A stretch of DNA of 64,000 bases from Candidatus Hydrogenedentota bacterium. Lineage in GTDB: Bacteria; Hydrogenedentota; Hydrogenedentia; Hydrogenedentales; JAEUWI01. Shown here one piece after another: positions 45,906-58,600 of the stretch. The notes beneath the pieces were generated by a model that was not told the DNA's origin, made no database searches, and worked only from the letters and a program-made list of their open reading frames with translations. The number at the start of each line of letters is the position of its first letter. Position 1 is the stretch's first letter. Location of the stretch: assembly GCA_016182605.1 (NCBI GenBank), contig JACPGE010000024.1, positions 47,252 through 111,251 on the forward strand, read 5' to 3'. The position numbers and the translations under genes were made by a program.

Positions 45906-46203
45906 TATGGGAACTCCAGAATATTGACAAGAACGTCATGCCCACGACCAAAAAGCTCAAGTCTGCGCGCGGATTCCATTCCTCCGGGCTGAACTCGTAA
46001 GTCGAGACGCATATTTGCCGGAAGTCCATTGACTGACACGTCTCGCGTGCCAAGATCTTCGATGTGCACCTCCATGACTCGAAGCCATCCTTTTCCTCTG
46101 GTATCAACTGTCTTAAGGCTGACCAGAGTGTTGCCCAATTGGAAGTCGGCTGACGGAAGGCTTCTTCTACGGCATACTCAATTGGCAGATCAGTGTAATC
46201 AGA
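45905..46203 (-). pseudogene. Frameshifted gene remnant between immunity gene and next gene
   Basis: Protein-like sequence continues across two frames. From 46203 one frame reads SDYTDLPIEYAVEEAFRQPT and on to LRQLIPEEKDGF (near 46080); from there the other frame reads GWLRVMEVHIEDLGTRDVSV and on to VLVNILEFP, ending at 45905. The first part has no ATG and begins after a TAA just beyond the immunity stop. The second part has no good start either (TTG at 46138). It looks like a broken gene with one frameshift, perhaps a degenerate immunity-type protein. A sequencing error cannot be excluded. Confidence 0.5.
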
Positions 46204-46660
46204 TTAAGGTCACTTCCTTGAAATGAACATCTTCTTCCGATTTCCAAAATCGCAACGCCACCCCCGGCAATCGGATTTGCTCAGCAGCTCGAAGAATTGC
46301 GTTTGTCCATTCATCCGTAAACAGTTCGTATCGCTCACTGAACTCCAGGTCGCTTATATCCGAATCTGCAAGCTTCTCATACGATTCGAGCAGCGACGGA
46401 AATATAACTTGACAACCCGCTCTCTCAATACGAGTCAACGATTTGCTGCTCGCCGGATATACGATTATTCGACCTGAATCGGCCCAGAACTCAATCTTCA
46501 AATGATCCCAGTCAATCGATTTATTCTCCGGTAATATCTCCGCAGCAACGATTCTCCACATCTCTACGAGCGCAATTTGTGGGGGCACACCTTTGGCCTC
46601 ACCTGTGTAAAACGTAAAATCTTCACCCACGTCTTTTTCCCAGTTCATTCTTATCCTCAT
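46199..46660 (-). CDS. Probable immunity protein for the RHS nuclease tip
   Basis: A 153-residue acidic, Trp-rich soluble protein with no signal peptide, the usual profile of a polymorphic-toxin immunity protein. I cannot name its immunity family. Its ATG overlaps the TGA of the giant RHS gene (ATGA, 46657-46660), so toxin and antidote should be translated together. AT-rich composition matches the toxin tip rather than the housekeeping genes. The function rests on position and size and has not been shown by sequence homology. Confidence 0.7.
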   Translation of the reverse strand: MRIRMNWEKDVGEDFTFYTGEAKGVPPQIALVEMWRIVAAEILPENKSIDWDHLKIEFWADSGRIIVYPASSKSLTRIERAGCQVIFPSLLESYEKLADSDISDLEFSERYELFTDEWTNAILRAAEQIRLPGVALRFWKSEEDVHFKEVTLI

Positions 46661-49600
46661 CTTAACCTGTTAGAAGCAGTCAGTAAGCTTTCCCGCAACT
46701 GATCAGTATAACTCTGTACGGCATTGGCCGCATCTATCTCGGAAATATCGGGATTACTTTGCAAGATCTCGTCGAGTCGCACTTGAATCGTAGCGTTGTA
46801 TTGTGAGTGTGACCCTATATGTTGTGCCAATGTTAGTCGAATCCCATTATTCGAACCGTTTATATTGAATCCTCCGCGAGCGGCTTGTTGAATGAGCGGG
46901 TGATTGCGTAACGCCCACGGCATTATGTGATGTACTTGTCCACCAGTACCCTCTACAGCGGCTCGCAGATGACGACGTGCGACGTGCGCAGAAACTCCGA
47001 GTTCATCTAGATACGCTCGGGTATTCCCTACCGTCGGGCACACGCGAATGCCCGCGCCCACGATAGGCAACGCCGCGCTGGCGAAATTCCCCTGGGATCC
47101 GTCGATGGCGGCGGAGGCCGCGTCGATCCCTATGCCCAGCGGCCCCGGCACACCCAATGCCGCCAACTCGGCCAGATTGCGCAGCCTGTTCGCCGTATCC
47201 TGAACGGAATTGGCCGCTTCGCCCAGCACGTTGCCTCCAAGCCGGGAATCGCCACCTGCGGCTCGGGCTTCAAAAGCGTCCAAATCCAGGCGATCACTGC
47301 CATGGACAACACCGCCTCCAAAGATCCCGCCAAGCGCCCAACCGATACCGCTCCCCACCAGAGACGGTAGGGTCAAAGCGCCTGCACCCGTTTCGTAAGC
47401 ATAATAGCCTGCCCATCCAAGGTCGCTTTCCGGGTAGCGGTCACCCGCCAACCCAAACGGGTCCGTATAGGTCCAGGGGTTGTTGCCGACGTAGGTGTAG
47501 GCGTTGCCCAGGTTCATCGGGTCGCCCCAGGCGCCAATGGGGTCGCGGGTGGTGAAGCGGCCTTCCAAGGGATCCATGTACCGGTTGCGGTAGTAATAGA
47601 GCCCCAGTTCCGGGTCCCAGTGCCGGCCGTTGAAGAGGTAGGGGTTGCCATAGCGCGACTGCACCAACTCGCCGGTGGAGCCGCCGCTGCCATCCTCAAA
47701 CGTGGTCAGACGCGCGCCGCCCACGTTGGTTACGGGAAGCACCTCGCCCGTATCGACGGAACGGAGCAGCGGGAAACCGTAGTCGCCCGGGATCGGCGCA
47801 TACACCGGCTCACCGTTGACCATTCCGGTGTAGACCGCGCCGTCGAGGCCGCTGCCATAGGTATAGGCCTCCACCACCTCACCCGCGGCATTGCCCAGGA
47901 ACCATGCGTTGTTCTGGTCGTCGAGGAAATAGTAGTAGTCCTCTGGCGTGCCGTCGGGCTGGAGGGCACCCGACGCGTTGCACACGTCCCGCTGCATGGA
48001 GATGGGTTCGTCCAGCGTGCGCCCATAGACATAGGTCGCGATGTTCTCGCCGGTCGCGTTCTGCTCCGCCAGCACGGAGTTGCCCAGATGGACATAGCGC
48101 GTTACCTGTCCGTTTACTACCTTGGCAATACGCCGGCCCAGGGCGTCGTAGCGGTATGTGGATTCGATACCGTCCAAGTTATCAAGATGTCTGACCAACC
48201 GGTTCTCGTGATCGTACCAGAACTTTCGAACTGGAATACCCTGCCCGCCTGTACCATCCATCTGAGTCAGGTTGCTGTTGAAATCGTAGTCATCGACATG
48301 TCCCCGGGACGCTCCGATTGCACCCGTATGAGCCAATTGATAGGCGTTTTCGTCGTAACCCCACCAGAACTGCTGCGTGTAGTCAAAGGTCTCCATCTCC
48401 GCGCTGCCCCCGCGGGTATCGGTCAATGTCACAACGTCGCGGTTGCCCAACGCATCCAGGGCGTAGTCCGCGCGGAAGAATTCTGCCGGGGTGCTATCCT
48501 CTACCGTTGACGCGGTCAACCGATCGAGGGAATCATATTCAAAGCTCGTATTCACGTGGCTTTCGGTCCAAGGACCTGGGAATGATTCGTATCGCGAGGT
48601 TCGCTGGCCAGTCCGCGCGTTCTTCCCGTAGCGTTGCTTCGAAACAGCATTCACGCCACTCACCTTGAACTGATGCTCCGTTTCCTTGATGGCCTGAAAG
48701 CCGATTCCGGTATCGCTCCAGAGTTCGTAGAGGCCATCGGTGGGAGGCTCGGGAAGCTCATGTCCGACACCATATACCGAGACCCCAGCACTGTTGCCCA
48801 GTTCCTTCCGTCGAACCTGGCCAGGCTTGAATCCAAAATAATTCGCATGGGTAATTGCGCCTTCGGTAATCATACGAATCTCATTCAGGGGACTGTAGGT
48901 ACGCGAAATGATGCGCCCCGCCTGTGCGCCATTATTGGGATAGTGAATACTTAGGACATTGCCCACGCCGTCCACGTCCTGTGTAACGTTGACGGGCACT
49001 GATGCTGTGCCGTCTTCGAAGGTCGTGGTCTCGGACATCAACCTGCCCAGGGAATCGTAGCCGCGAATCACTGTTGCGTGATCATTGGTGCCACGGACTA
49101 AACGGGAGAGCCCATCGTACGCGAAAGTCTCTTCCGGGTTACTCGGGACAATCACTCCCGCTCCTGGTGTGAGCATCTTCCGCACCAATCGTGCGGCGCC
49201 GTCATAAAAGTGGGTGATAACCGTGCCATTCTGGTCCTGCCGTGACTTGATCGCGCCAGTCGGATAGTGGGTGAAGTGCACCGAGGGCATTCCCCCATCC
49301 TCGGGGTGGCCAATACCAGTCAGGCGGTCCAGTGCGTCATAGAAGTACTTCGTTAGCTGCCCAGAGTTGCTTTCGGACTCAAGACGGTTGTTGTGATCGT
49401 AGGTCCGCGACAGGGTCAAGAATACCGTATCCGGATCGCCATCCAACATACGTTCCATGCTCGTCATCCGGTTCAGTCCGTCGTAGCTGTTCCGCGTCAC
49501 GTGGTTGTTAAGGTCCTTGTGCCCAACCACATTGGAGCGCGAATCATACTCATACCTTTCACGAACCTGCTCAGGATCCACGTAACCGTTGGATTCGCTG

Positions 49601-52600
49601 AACATGTCGCCATGCATCAACACCAGCCGGTTCAAACTGTCGTATTCGTAGAACTCACCCTCCACTTCAGTGATGTTGTACACCGACCAATCTGGCTCCC
49701 ATTCGATCTGCGGATGCGTCGCACGGGACGTTACATTGCCATTCAAGTCTCGGGTAAGACTTAGCCCGAATCCTGGCTTGCTCATTCCACTGAGTTCACC
49801 GTATTGATTGTAGCTATAATTCGACGTGACGTTGTTGTCGTCGGTCACCGCGGTTCTATTTCCCCGGAGGTTGTATTGCAACACATCCATGGCCACCCCG
49901 TCTCCACCAACCGCGCCTGTCTCATTCTGATGCGTCCGTCTAATAACCGTGGGCAGATTGATCGACGAATAATCCCGCTCCTCCGTGTAAAGCACCGTCC
50001 GGATACCTGGCGTGTCGGAGCTGGATTCGCCCTCAACCTCAATTATTGTGATGTTTCCATTGGCATCATAAGTGCAAGTCGTTACGGTCCCAGATGGATC
50101 GGTCTTCGTTTTTACGCGGCCAAATCCATCCAGGGCATAGGTATACACAACATCGGCAGTCTCTCCCCCCCCGGAAATTACCCGGCTAGTGAGAGCGCCC
50201 ATCGCGTCGTATTCCATGGTCTGAGAATATCCCAACGCGCGTTGGATGCTCGTAGGCTGGTTCCTTTCATTGTAGCTGTAAGCGATAACATTCCCGGGTT
50301 CGGCATTGTTGTCTGTCCGGTTGGCTTGTCCTGTTGTCACCTTCTCGATATTCCGGTTTGCGTCAAATTCATAGCCCGTCTTTACGGGCGCCCCCGCGCC
50401 CGTGTGCTGAAGACGGGTTCTGGGGAAGTTCAGCCTGTCATGATCCGCATACTCCACCATGGATTGATCGGTCGCATCGATCGGAGTGCTCACCGGCGAA
50501 TCTGCTACGCCCAACAGCCGGCCCTGGACGCTGGAGAGCAGGTTGTAGTTTTCGTCGTAGCCGTACAACGTCCGATAATACGCGGAACTCCTCGTGCCAC
50601 TTCCGAGGAAGCTTTCTGCGTTACTGATTGGTGGGCTCGTAATAGAGATTAGGTGATTCATCTTGTCATACGTATACCGCGTGACATTGCCCTTCGGATC
50701 CGTAGATTTGACCAGATTACCCCAGAAATCGTACTCGAGATAAGTCCGGCGCTCGTCTTCCGTCTGCGTTACCAAGGTTCCCTTTGAAGCGGTCAATTGT
50801 TGATACATATAGGAGATGGGAATCTCAAAGCCCGGCCGCACATACGAGGCGATTCGTCCCTTGAAAGCGCCCTGATTCGAATACGTGAACTCTGCCTTCG
50901 CTCCGTTGGGGTAGGTAATGCTCTTCGACGTGCCATCGCCGTAGTATTCGTAGTGCGTATGGTTGCCGTTTCGATCGTAATAATCGGAAGGAGAATCCGC
51001 ACATCCACAATCCGGATCCGCATGGTCGTAATCGTACCGCTCCCGAAGAAACGCCTGATCCGCCCCGAGAGGCCCGGGATAGTCAATCCGCTCCAGGAGT
51101 CTTCCCCGCTTTCGCAAGTCGCTCTGTTCCGAATCGTAGATGAATCGGGTATAGGCTTCATTGGGCAATTTCACTTTTGTGCGTTGTGAATCTTCATTCC
51201 AGAATTGCTCTGTCACAAGCACTGGGCCCTGATCGGTGAAAACCTCCTCTTTCAGTCCCCGATTAAGCTGATCGTAATGCAACACCCGCTTTTTGCCGCG
51301 ACGATCGATGATCGTCGTTCTGGTCACTTCCTGACGGTTCGCGCTCGTGGGTGTTTCAACATCATAGGCCCACGTCGTTACTTCACCTTCCTCTCCCCAG
51401 CGCTGACTGGTGATACGATCGTAATCGGGCATCGCCTTGTTTGACTCATAGTGATTCTCAACATACACCTCGCCACGCGCATCGGTTATGGTGTGCAGGT
51501 TCCCCGAGAGTTCTGGGTGGTTTGCATCGCCTGCGAGATAGGTGAATGAACGCGTGTTCCCGTTTGGATCCGTCACCGACTTCAGATCGCCATTGGGATG
51601 GTACCCGTACTCAAAGCGGCGATAGGCAGGCCAGTTTCTTATGTCAAGCTCACACCGGACAATTCTTGCCGCCGGGTTCGTGAAGGCATCATTGAAATAC
51701 ACGTGCGTCTTCCAGCCCTCGTCGCTCGAGATAAGAAGTAACGCCGTGTTGGTCGTGGGATAGGAGAAGTCGAAGCCAATTCCGAGCCGGCTCTCTATGC
51801 GCCGGATACGGCCGATGCGCTCGCCACTTTCCGGGATCACATGGAAGTGCCACTTGGCTCCATCCTCGTATTCCAGGTAGAGGCTTCCGTTCGATTCCTT
51901 GATCGAGCGGAAATATTCAGGCCGAGTCCATACCCCTGGACTGGTTTCTTCGAAATAGTCTTTGCGCCCATTTCCGGAGTTGAGAACCAAGACGTTCCCA
52001 TCCAGTTTTTCGAGGTAGATGTTGTAGGAGTAGTCCCAGTTGTTGCCCATCGCGGTCGGGCGCCCGTGCCGGGATCGATAATGGCGCCCCCACACGAAGT
52101 CAACTCCGCCGCCCTTGCTGGGAATCGTCAAATCAACTTCGTCCAGATACACCTCGCCCGAGTACGGATATACCGGGTCGCCCTCATGCCGGAAATCTGA
52201 CTGACTGCCACCGCAACTGGATGGGTCGGCGAAACTGATGCCCTGCGAGGCCGGCGGCAGGCTGGAAACCATTTGACCGCGCCATGAGACACCGTGACGG
52301 TTCAGTATTGCATTCAGAATATTGCCAATACCCGGCTGACCGCCGTTCTCGTCGGAATGCTCAAAGGTCACGGCAACGCTCGGTTGCGAAGTCGTGTTGT
52401 TATTCCAATTGTGCAGATAGACGATTTTGTCCCGGGCGTGCTCTGGTCCCAAGACCTGCCCATTCTCCATACGCACATTGCTCGTCCACTGCATCACCTG
52501 CCAGTCCTCAGACGGCTGGGCCTCCAGCTTGAACTTGTCGTCGGGATGGAACATATAGGACTGAATTTCTTCGGAATCGATCCGGACACTGTCCTCTGAT

Positions 52601-55600
52601 AAGGGCTGGTTACTTACCGGATCCAGGGGAGTCAAGATCAGTCGCCCCGCTCCGGTCTTCTTCACCTTCAGCGTCTCACGCGGCTCGAAGATGGCACGTA
52701 TCGACGTATCCCCGGACATGTACACGGTCTTCGCAAGGCACTCTACTGAATCCTCGCACTCCTCGAGCACACCATTAATCTCCCAGGCTTCCAACACATG
52801 CCCAAGACTCGGCGCCGCCAGCACTTCAACCACGTTTCCATCGAGTGCAGTCACATCAAACGCGTCGAAATCTCCTGCACCCAGTTCGAACACAGTCCCG
52901 TTGGGCAGCGCGCCACTCAGAGTGCCACCGGAAGTGGTTGTAACCGTCAGCGTCCGCAGGCAATTCAAGACGTTGTCTAACGTTGCCTGATAGCTCAAGC
53001 CGGTTTGAACGATTCTTGTGAGATCCATCTCCTCAACAGTTTCGTCGGGGTTCGAGCCCTCACTAAATGTCCAGCGATCAAAACATTCCACTGAGCCCGC
53101 CAGCGGATATGCAGAGCATGTGAGTGCTCCATCCTCGTAGAAGAGAATGGTCACATTCCGGTTTCCCTGGGAGGTGGGCAACTCCTCAATGATGCCACCA
53201 GGCGCTTCTATTTCAACACCAAAGGTGTCTGAATTTCCCAGTTGCACCGTGGCCAGGCCAGCTTTTCTCAGGGTCACATTTACAAACTGATTCCAGTCCA
53301 CCCGCTCCACAACAGGCAGATCGATTGCGACTCCATTGCCCCGCGTACCTATCCTCCGGGCGTCGCCCTCATACCCGATATAATGCGCGTCATCGTCCGG
53401 CTGAACATTCACGGTCACCATGTCGCCCGGCCAGAAACCCTCGTACACATACTTCGTCGTGTCCCCCTCCTGAGTCACCTCTCCCTTCGGATCGCACGTG
53501 TGTACAACTTCGGCCAAATTTACGGTAAAGGTAGCCGGCGAATTCGCCTCTGAGTCTGTATTCTCGACATTTACTTCCAACCGGGGTAGTGCCGTTTCCA
53601 AAGTAACGTCCTGACCCGCCTCCTGAAATTTTGCAAGCGTTTCAAGTTCACAGTCGTCGTAGCCGTCCCTGACTCCCGTATCCTCGATCGTAATCTGGTT
53701 CATTTCAGCAAACGAATCCAGATAGCCTAATTCCCCCTCAATTTGTGGCCAAAGGAAACCCGGCTCCTGCAACGCTTCGTAAACGTCTCGGCCTGTGGTG
53801 TCGCCGCTTGAATTATCGTCAGCGACATATGATATGTCACCTCCCTCTTGCGTTGCGTTAAAGCCGCTACGTACCAAAGCTGTCTCAAATCGCCCCCCGA
53901 CATTTAGCCAGCCTGCAGTCTTCGAATACACTCCAAAGTTCGTCTCCTCAATTCCTAGCCCTTCCCCCGTACCGTTAAGTGTGTACAAGTGGCCGAGAAA
54001 TGCCCCAAATAGCAAGGAGTTCATTTCCGCATTGTCAATGACTCTATGGAATTCGAAATCTCTCCACATCAGGAACGCTTTCTTCGATCCATCCGTCGTC
54101 CCGTCTGGATTTGCATACTGAAACGATTTTTCGCCATCCCTGTCTTCGACTCCGGAAATCGCTATTTCTACGGCTTTGCTTAGGAATTTACCCTTCGACT
54201 CACCGAACTCCAAGCCGGGCCAACCATTGGCCGCGGCAATCATCGAGTCTTTCCAATCCAGGGTTTTTGAGAACATTTCTGATTGAACCTCTTCCAGCAT
54301 CCAATCAAAATGATCAACGAAATCTGAGGTGTCTACTCTAAACTCCAATGACATCTCAGCGCCTTCCGCGTTAGTATCTGGCCTGCTTACTGCATGTGTG
54401 CGATATTGTACTGGTATAGCGCGGTCTACGTCAATAACAGCTTGATCATCTTGAGGAAGAAGACCATATAATGAAAACGTAATGACGTTGTCACCTGGCG
54501 GCAACGCAGCAAAAACAATAGGGGAGCTGTGAAAATTGCCATTCTTCCGTACAGTACCATCCTCCACGCCCTCAATTCTCCACGAAGTATAGGGAAAGTA
54601 TTTCTCCATGGAGTCGGAGCCGGAGTCGGAGTCGCTTATATTTCCAACTCTAGGTATTCTCAGTTTGGCTTTAAAGTTAAGGGTTCCTAACCCGGTGCGA
54701 TATGGAATGCGCCCATCAACTATTTCAAAATTAGGTTCTATTAGCTCCACATCATATACTTCTACATCTCGAAATCTAAATCGTGAATTTACAAAGAACT
54801 CTCCCTCGCCTGCGAATTGTCCATCATGTTGAAATTCCCACCACTCGCTAGCAGGCGCGGTATTACTGTTTGATGCAAGAGCCACTCCTTGGTCCAACCA
54901 ATAGACGTCATCTCCCAGTTTACCCCAGTCAGAATGAGCGCTAATATGCGACTCTTCATCCTGTGAAGCGAGGTAGTATTCATAAGCTTTATTCACCGGG
55001 TCGGTTAATTGTACATTTAGAGTCACATCGCCCTGTTCTACAACTTCTGGCTCAAGTATTGCCACAAACAGTAACGCGTATTTTAAATGAGAGACATCAA
55101 AGTGGCAAAAACATACGCTTGCATGTGCACAGTCGTCAAAGCCAAAATCCGAAGAGAAGGCGTAATCTATCTCGTGACACTGTATCGCCGGAGCGTATCC
55201 CGATGTGTCTCGCCCCAAATGTCGATTCAAAAATGTCAGTTTCACAGCAAACACTCTGGATTGTTTTATTATTGTGTAAGGTATTTGTGCTGTACTTATT
55301 GGTATATAAAGATTCACACCAGCGTTGATAAATTGTACTGGCTCTCCATATTTATTGACAACAACACTACCTTCGCCAAAGCTTTGGCCTACGTTTGTCG
55401 ATTGACCGTTTGACTCTGATTTTATAGCCAAGAACAGCTGCTGCTCATTTTGATGAATCGTCTCGACCGCTATCGAATTGGCGTCCAGTGTATGGAACAT
55501 GACTTCGTTGTAGCTCTCGGTCGCTGGGTCTATAGTAGAAACACAAACCCCAAATGCTCCAGCGCGCGCCGGAACAATGTTCGCCAATACTAACTGATCT

Positions 55601-58600
55601 TCAAATATTTGATCATTGCAATCGATGAACTCCGCCTTTATCTGCAGATCAGAATTCTCATCCACTTTTAGGTCCAAGTGACTTCCGAGGTAGCTGCCAG
55701 CCCAAGAGACGGTTTCCGGTGTGACTTGACACCACTTAACTGCATTTAGCAAGCTCGGATATTCTGTTGGGGAGATTTGGACTCTCGTTCCAGTTTCATA
55801 ATAGGCAGTAACTACATTTGCCGCGCTTTCAAAGTAACTCGGTTCTGGCTCAAATTGGAAATAATTCGCCTGCCCAATCGGATTGGAAAGCCGAATAGGC
55901 CAAGTCCTTGCGAATCTCGCCGTCACCTCATGGTTGGAAAGTATTACTACAGTCGTACTTGTGGGGCTAGGGAGTTCAAGAGTTCTCCTTTCAAGGCCGT
56001 CCCAAGTCTTGAGAACCCAGTGCTCTGCTTCATCCGGCAATGCAGTGAGCAGTACCTCCTGATTGGGAGAGACTGGGATCTCGATTGGGCTCTGCGCACT
56101 GCTGTAAACCGTAGGCGCACCATCCGCTAGGCGCACCTCCACTTCTTGTCCCTCCCCATCAATTTCCAGGGTGAGGGTGTGATATTCCGCTTTGAAGACG
56201 GGCGTCACATTGTGATCGCGGGTGACTTCAACCAACTGGGAGGGTGCGGAGCCCCGAAGGGTTCCCCGCCAGCCTACAAAGGTCTCGTTCGGCGCCGGTG
56301 TCGCGGTCAGTTGGGCGTATTCCCCTTCCACATAGCGGCCATCCGCCCGGTCAACGCTACACTTGTCGCCTTCCCCCGCTCCAGCGTCAAAGTGGACGTA
56401 TGACTTGAAGACGCCCCTGACTGCTTTGTGGTTAAAGGCGTGGCTGATGCCGCTGGACTTCGACGTTGAGATTAAGTCACCCTCCCAGCAGGCGAAGACG
56501 CCATCAACAGGTTCGACCGCCATAAGATCGAACGGTCCGCCTTCGTCCAACTTTGCAGCACCCTCGGCAAATCCCGTCATGCCCTCGCCCTCCTGGCTGA
56601 GCATGATGCGGAATTGCCGCTTGCCAGTGGCCCTCGGGTTGGAAGAGGCAGCAAATTCCTCGTCATTGTAGATGCCGTCCTCGTCGGGGTCTCCATCGGC
56701 CCCGTCGTCTCCGCTGGCGCTGGTGGGATTTAGGTTGGAACTGACTTCCCATCCGTCTGGCAGGCCGTCGCTATCGCTGTCCGCGTCGTTTGGATCGGTG
56801 CCATAATGTTGTTCATGAAAGGCAGAAAGTCCGTCCGAGTCGGCGTCTGAATAGTCCGCAGAAGATTCGACGGATTTGAATATGGCGTAGACGTTTACTC
56901 GCGGCCTGTTCATCGGAACGGTAATGACGGGAGCGTGGCCTTGGCGCATACCTTCCCACCGATCGAAGTACCAGCCGGGCCGGGGCATGGCCGTGAGCGT
57001 GATTGCAGTGTTCGCTCGATATTCGTGGTAGTCCACCACAGAAATTTCGCGCGTGGCTGCTCCCGGTGCGTCCACCTGGATCTGCCCTACGCCTTCCGTG
57101 TCCAGGAAAAGGGTGTAGGCCTGATTGCGCCCTTCCTTGGCATCGACGACCCACTTCAGGTCGAAAAGATCAAATAGCCCGTCGCCATTGACATCGGCTT
57201 TCTCAAACGTGGTTGAACCTGTGCCGATCGCATTCTGCACGATTGTGACATCCTGCATGTCGCGATCACCGTCAGCATCAACATCCCCATCGAACACGTA
57301 AAGGTCCTCGCCGGGAATGAAAATCGCTGCGACCTCCGTGTCCTCGGTGAGCGTCAGTTCGAGGTCGCCGGTGGAGGTGTTTATCGTCGCGCCCGCTGGA
57401 GCGACCCAATGGTCGAAGTAGTAACCGGGAATGGGTTCCGCATGGAGGGATACCGTGTCGTTCGGATGGTAGTTCCGCTCTGCCCGTGCAACTCGGTAGG
57501 TTCCCGGGAATCCGTCGTTTATCGTGAGTTCGCCTTTTCCAAGGATATTCGCCTTCAGTCTCGGCCCGTGATCGATGTACACCACCGTCACTACCTTGTT
57601 CGCGTCCATGGTCAACGCCAATTCGGCATCCCGGCCGATCACATTTCCGTTTGCATCCTCCCAATGGTGGAATACCTGGTCTTCTGGGCTGATTTCCCGG
57701 GCATGCAAGGTGACTCCCCCGTCGACGGGTAGATAGCCTACATATTGCCCGGATTCCAAAGACTGCCCCGCATGGCTGTTTGGATAGTCCCAGAATTGGG
57801 GCCATGGGTCGGCTTTGATGTAATCTCGTTCCTCGCCCGGCCATTCAGACGCAGAAGTTCCAGCCTCGGTATTCACCGTGAGGGTGTACGCGTCCTCAAA
57901 TTCCGCGGAGACGTTCTTGTCCGCGTCCATCGTCACCTTCGCTATGAGTGAGTTGTAGTCTGCTGGCGTGGCATCCCCTCCCCATTCCAGCAGCCGGGTG
58001 CCTGGAAAAGGTACGGCGGTTAGGGTGACTTCGGTGCCCGCTTTGTAGAGGCCGTCTGCATCGGGCTCGGGGTCTGCGATTATGGCTTCCGTGCTGTTGA
58101 TTGTCAGAATATACTTGTCGTCAAAGACCGCCCGGATCGTCCTGTCCTGGTCCATCACCAGTTCGAGGGGAACATCCCCTGAATTGATGACGCCGGTGCC
58201 TGCATCCTGTACCCACTGACTGAATCGGGATCCTTCCAGGGCAACAGGCGTGAGTGTCACCTTCTCGAACGCATCGAACGTGGTCTGATTCGGGGAGATC
58301 TCGACACTGCCTCCTCCATCCGAAAGCACCGTGAGGTGATAGATGTTCTTCGTAAGCTGCGCAGAAAGCGTTCTGTCACTGCTGACTTCAAAACTGATGG
58401 AATCCGAACCAAGGTCGGCGACACCGGCAACGTCCCCTGTCCAGCCCGTAAATGTCCAACCCTCGGACGGAAGCACCGTTACGGTGACCTGCTGGCCTGG
58501 TTCATATGTGGTCAACGGCGGCGCCAGTGAGAAGCTTGCCGGTCCATTTGACACGGTGCGCACCTGGAACCCATCCTCAAATATCCCTGTAACCTCCTTG

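Noticed and set aside
45905..46138. 77-aa minus-strand frame as a complete gene
   Set aside because: Its start is a TTG without ribosome binding site and the protein-like sequence continues upstream in another frame, so it is treated as part of a broken gene.
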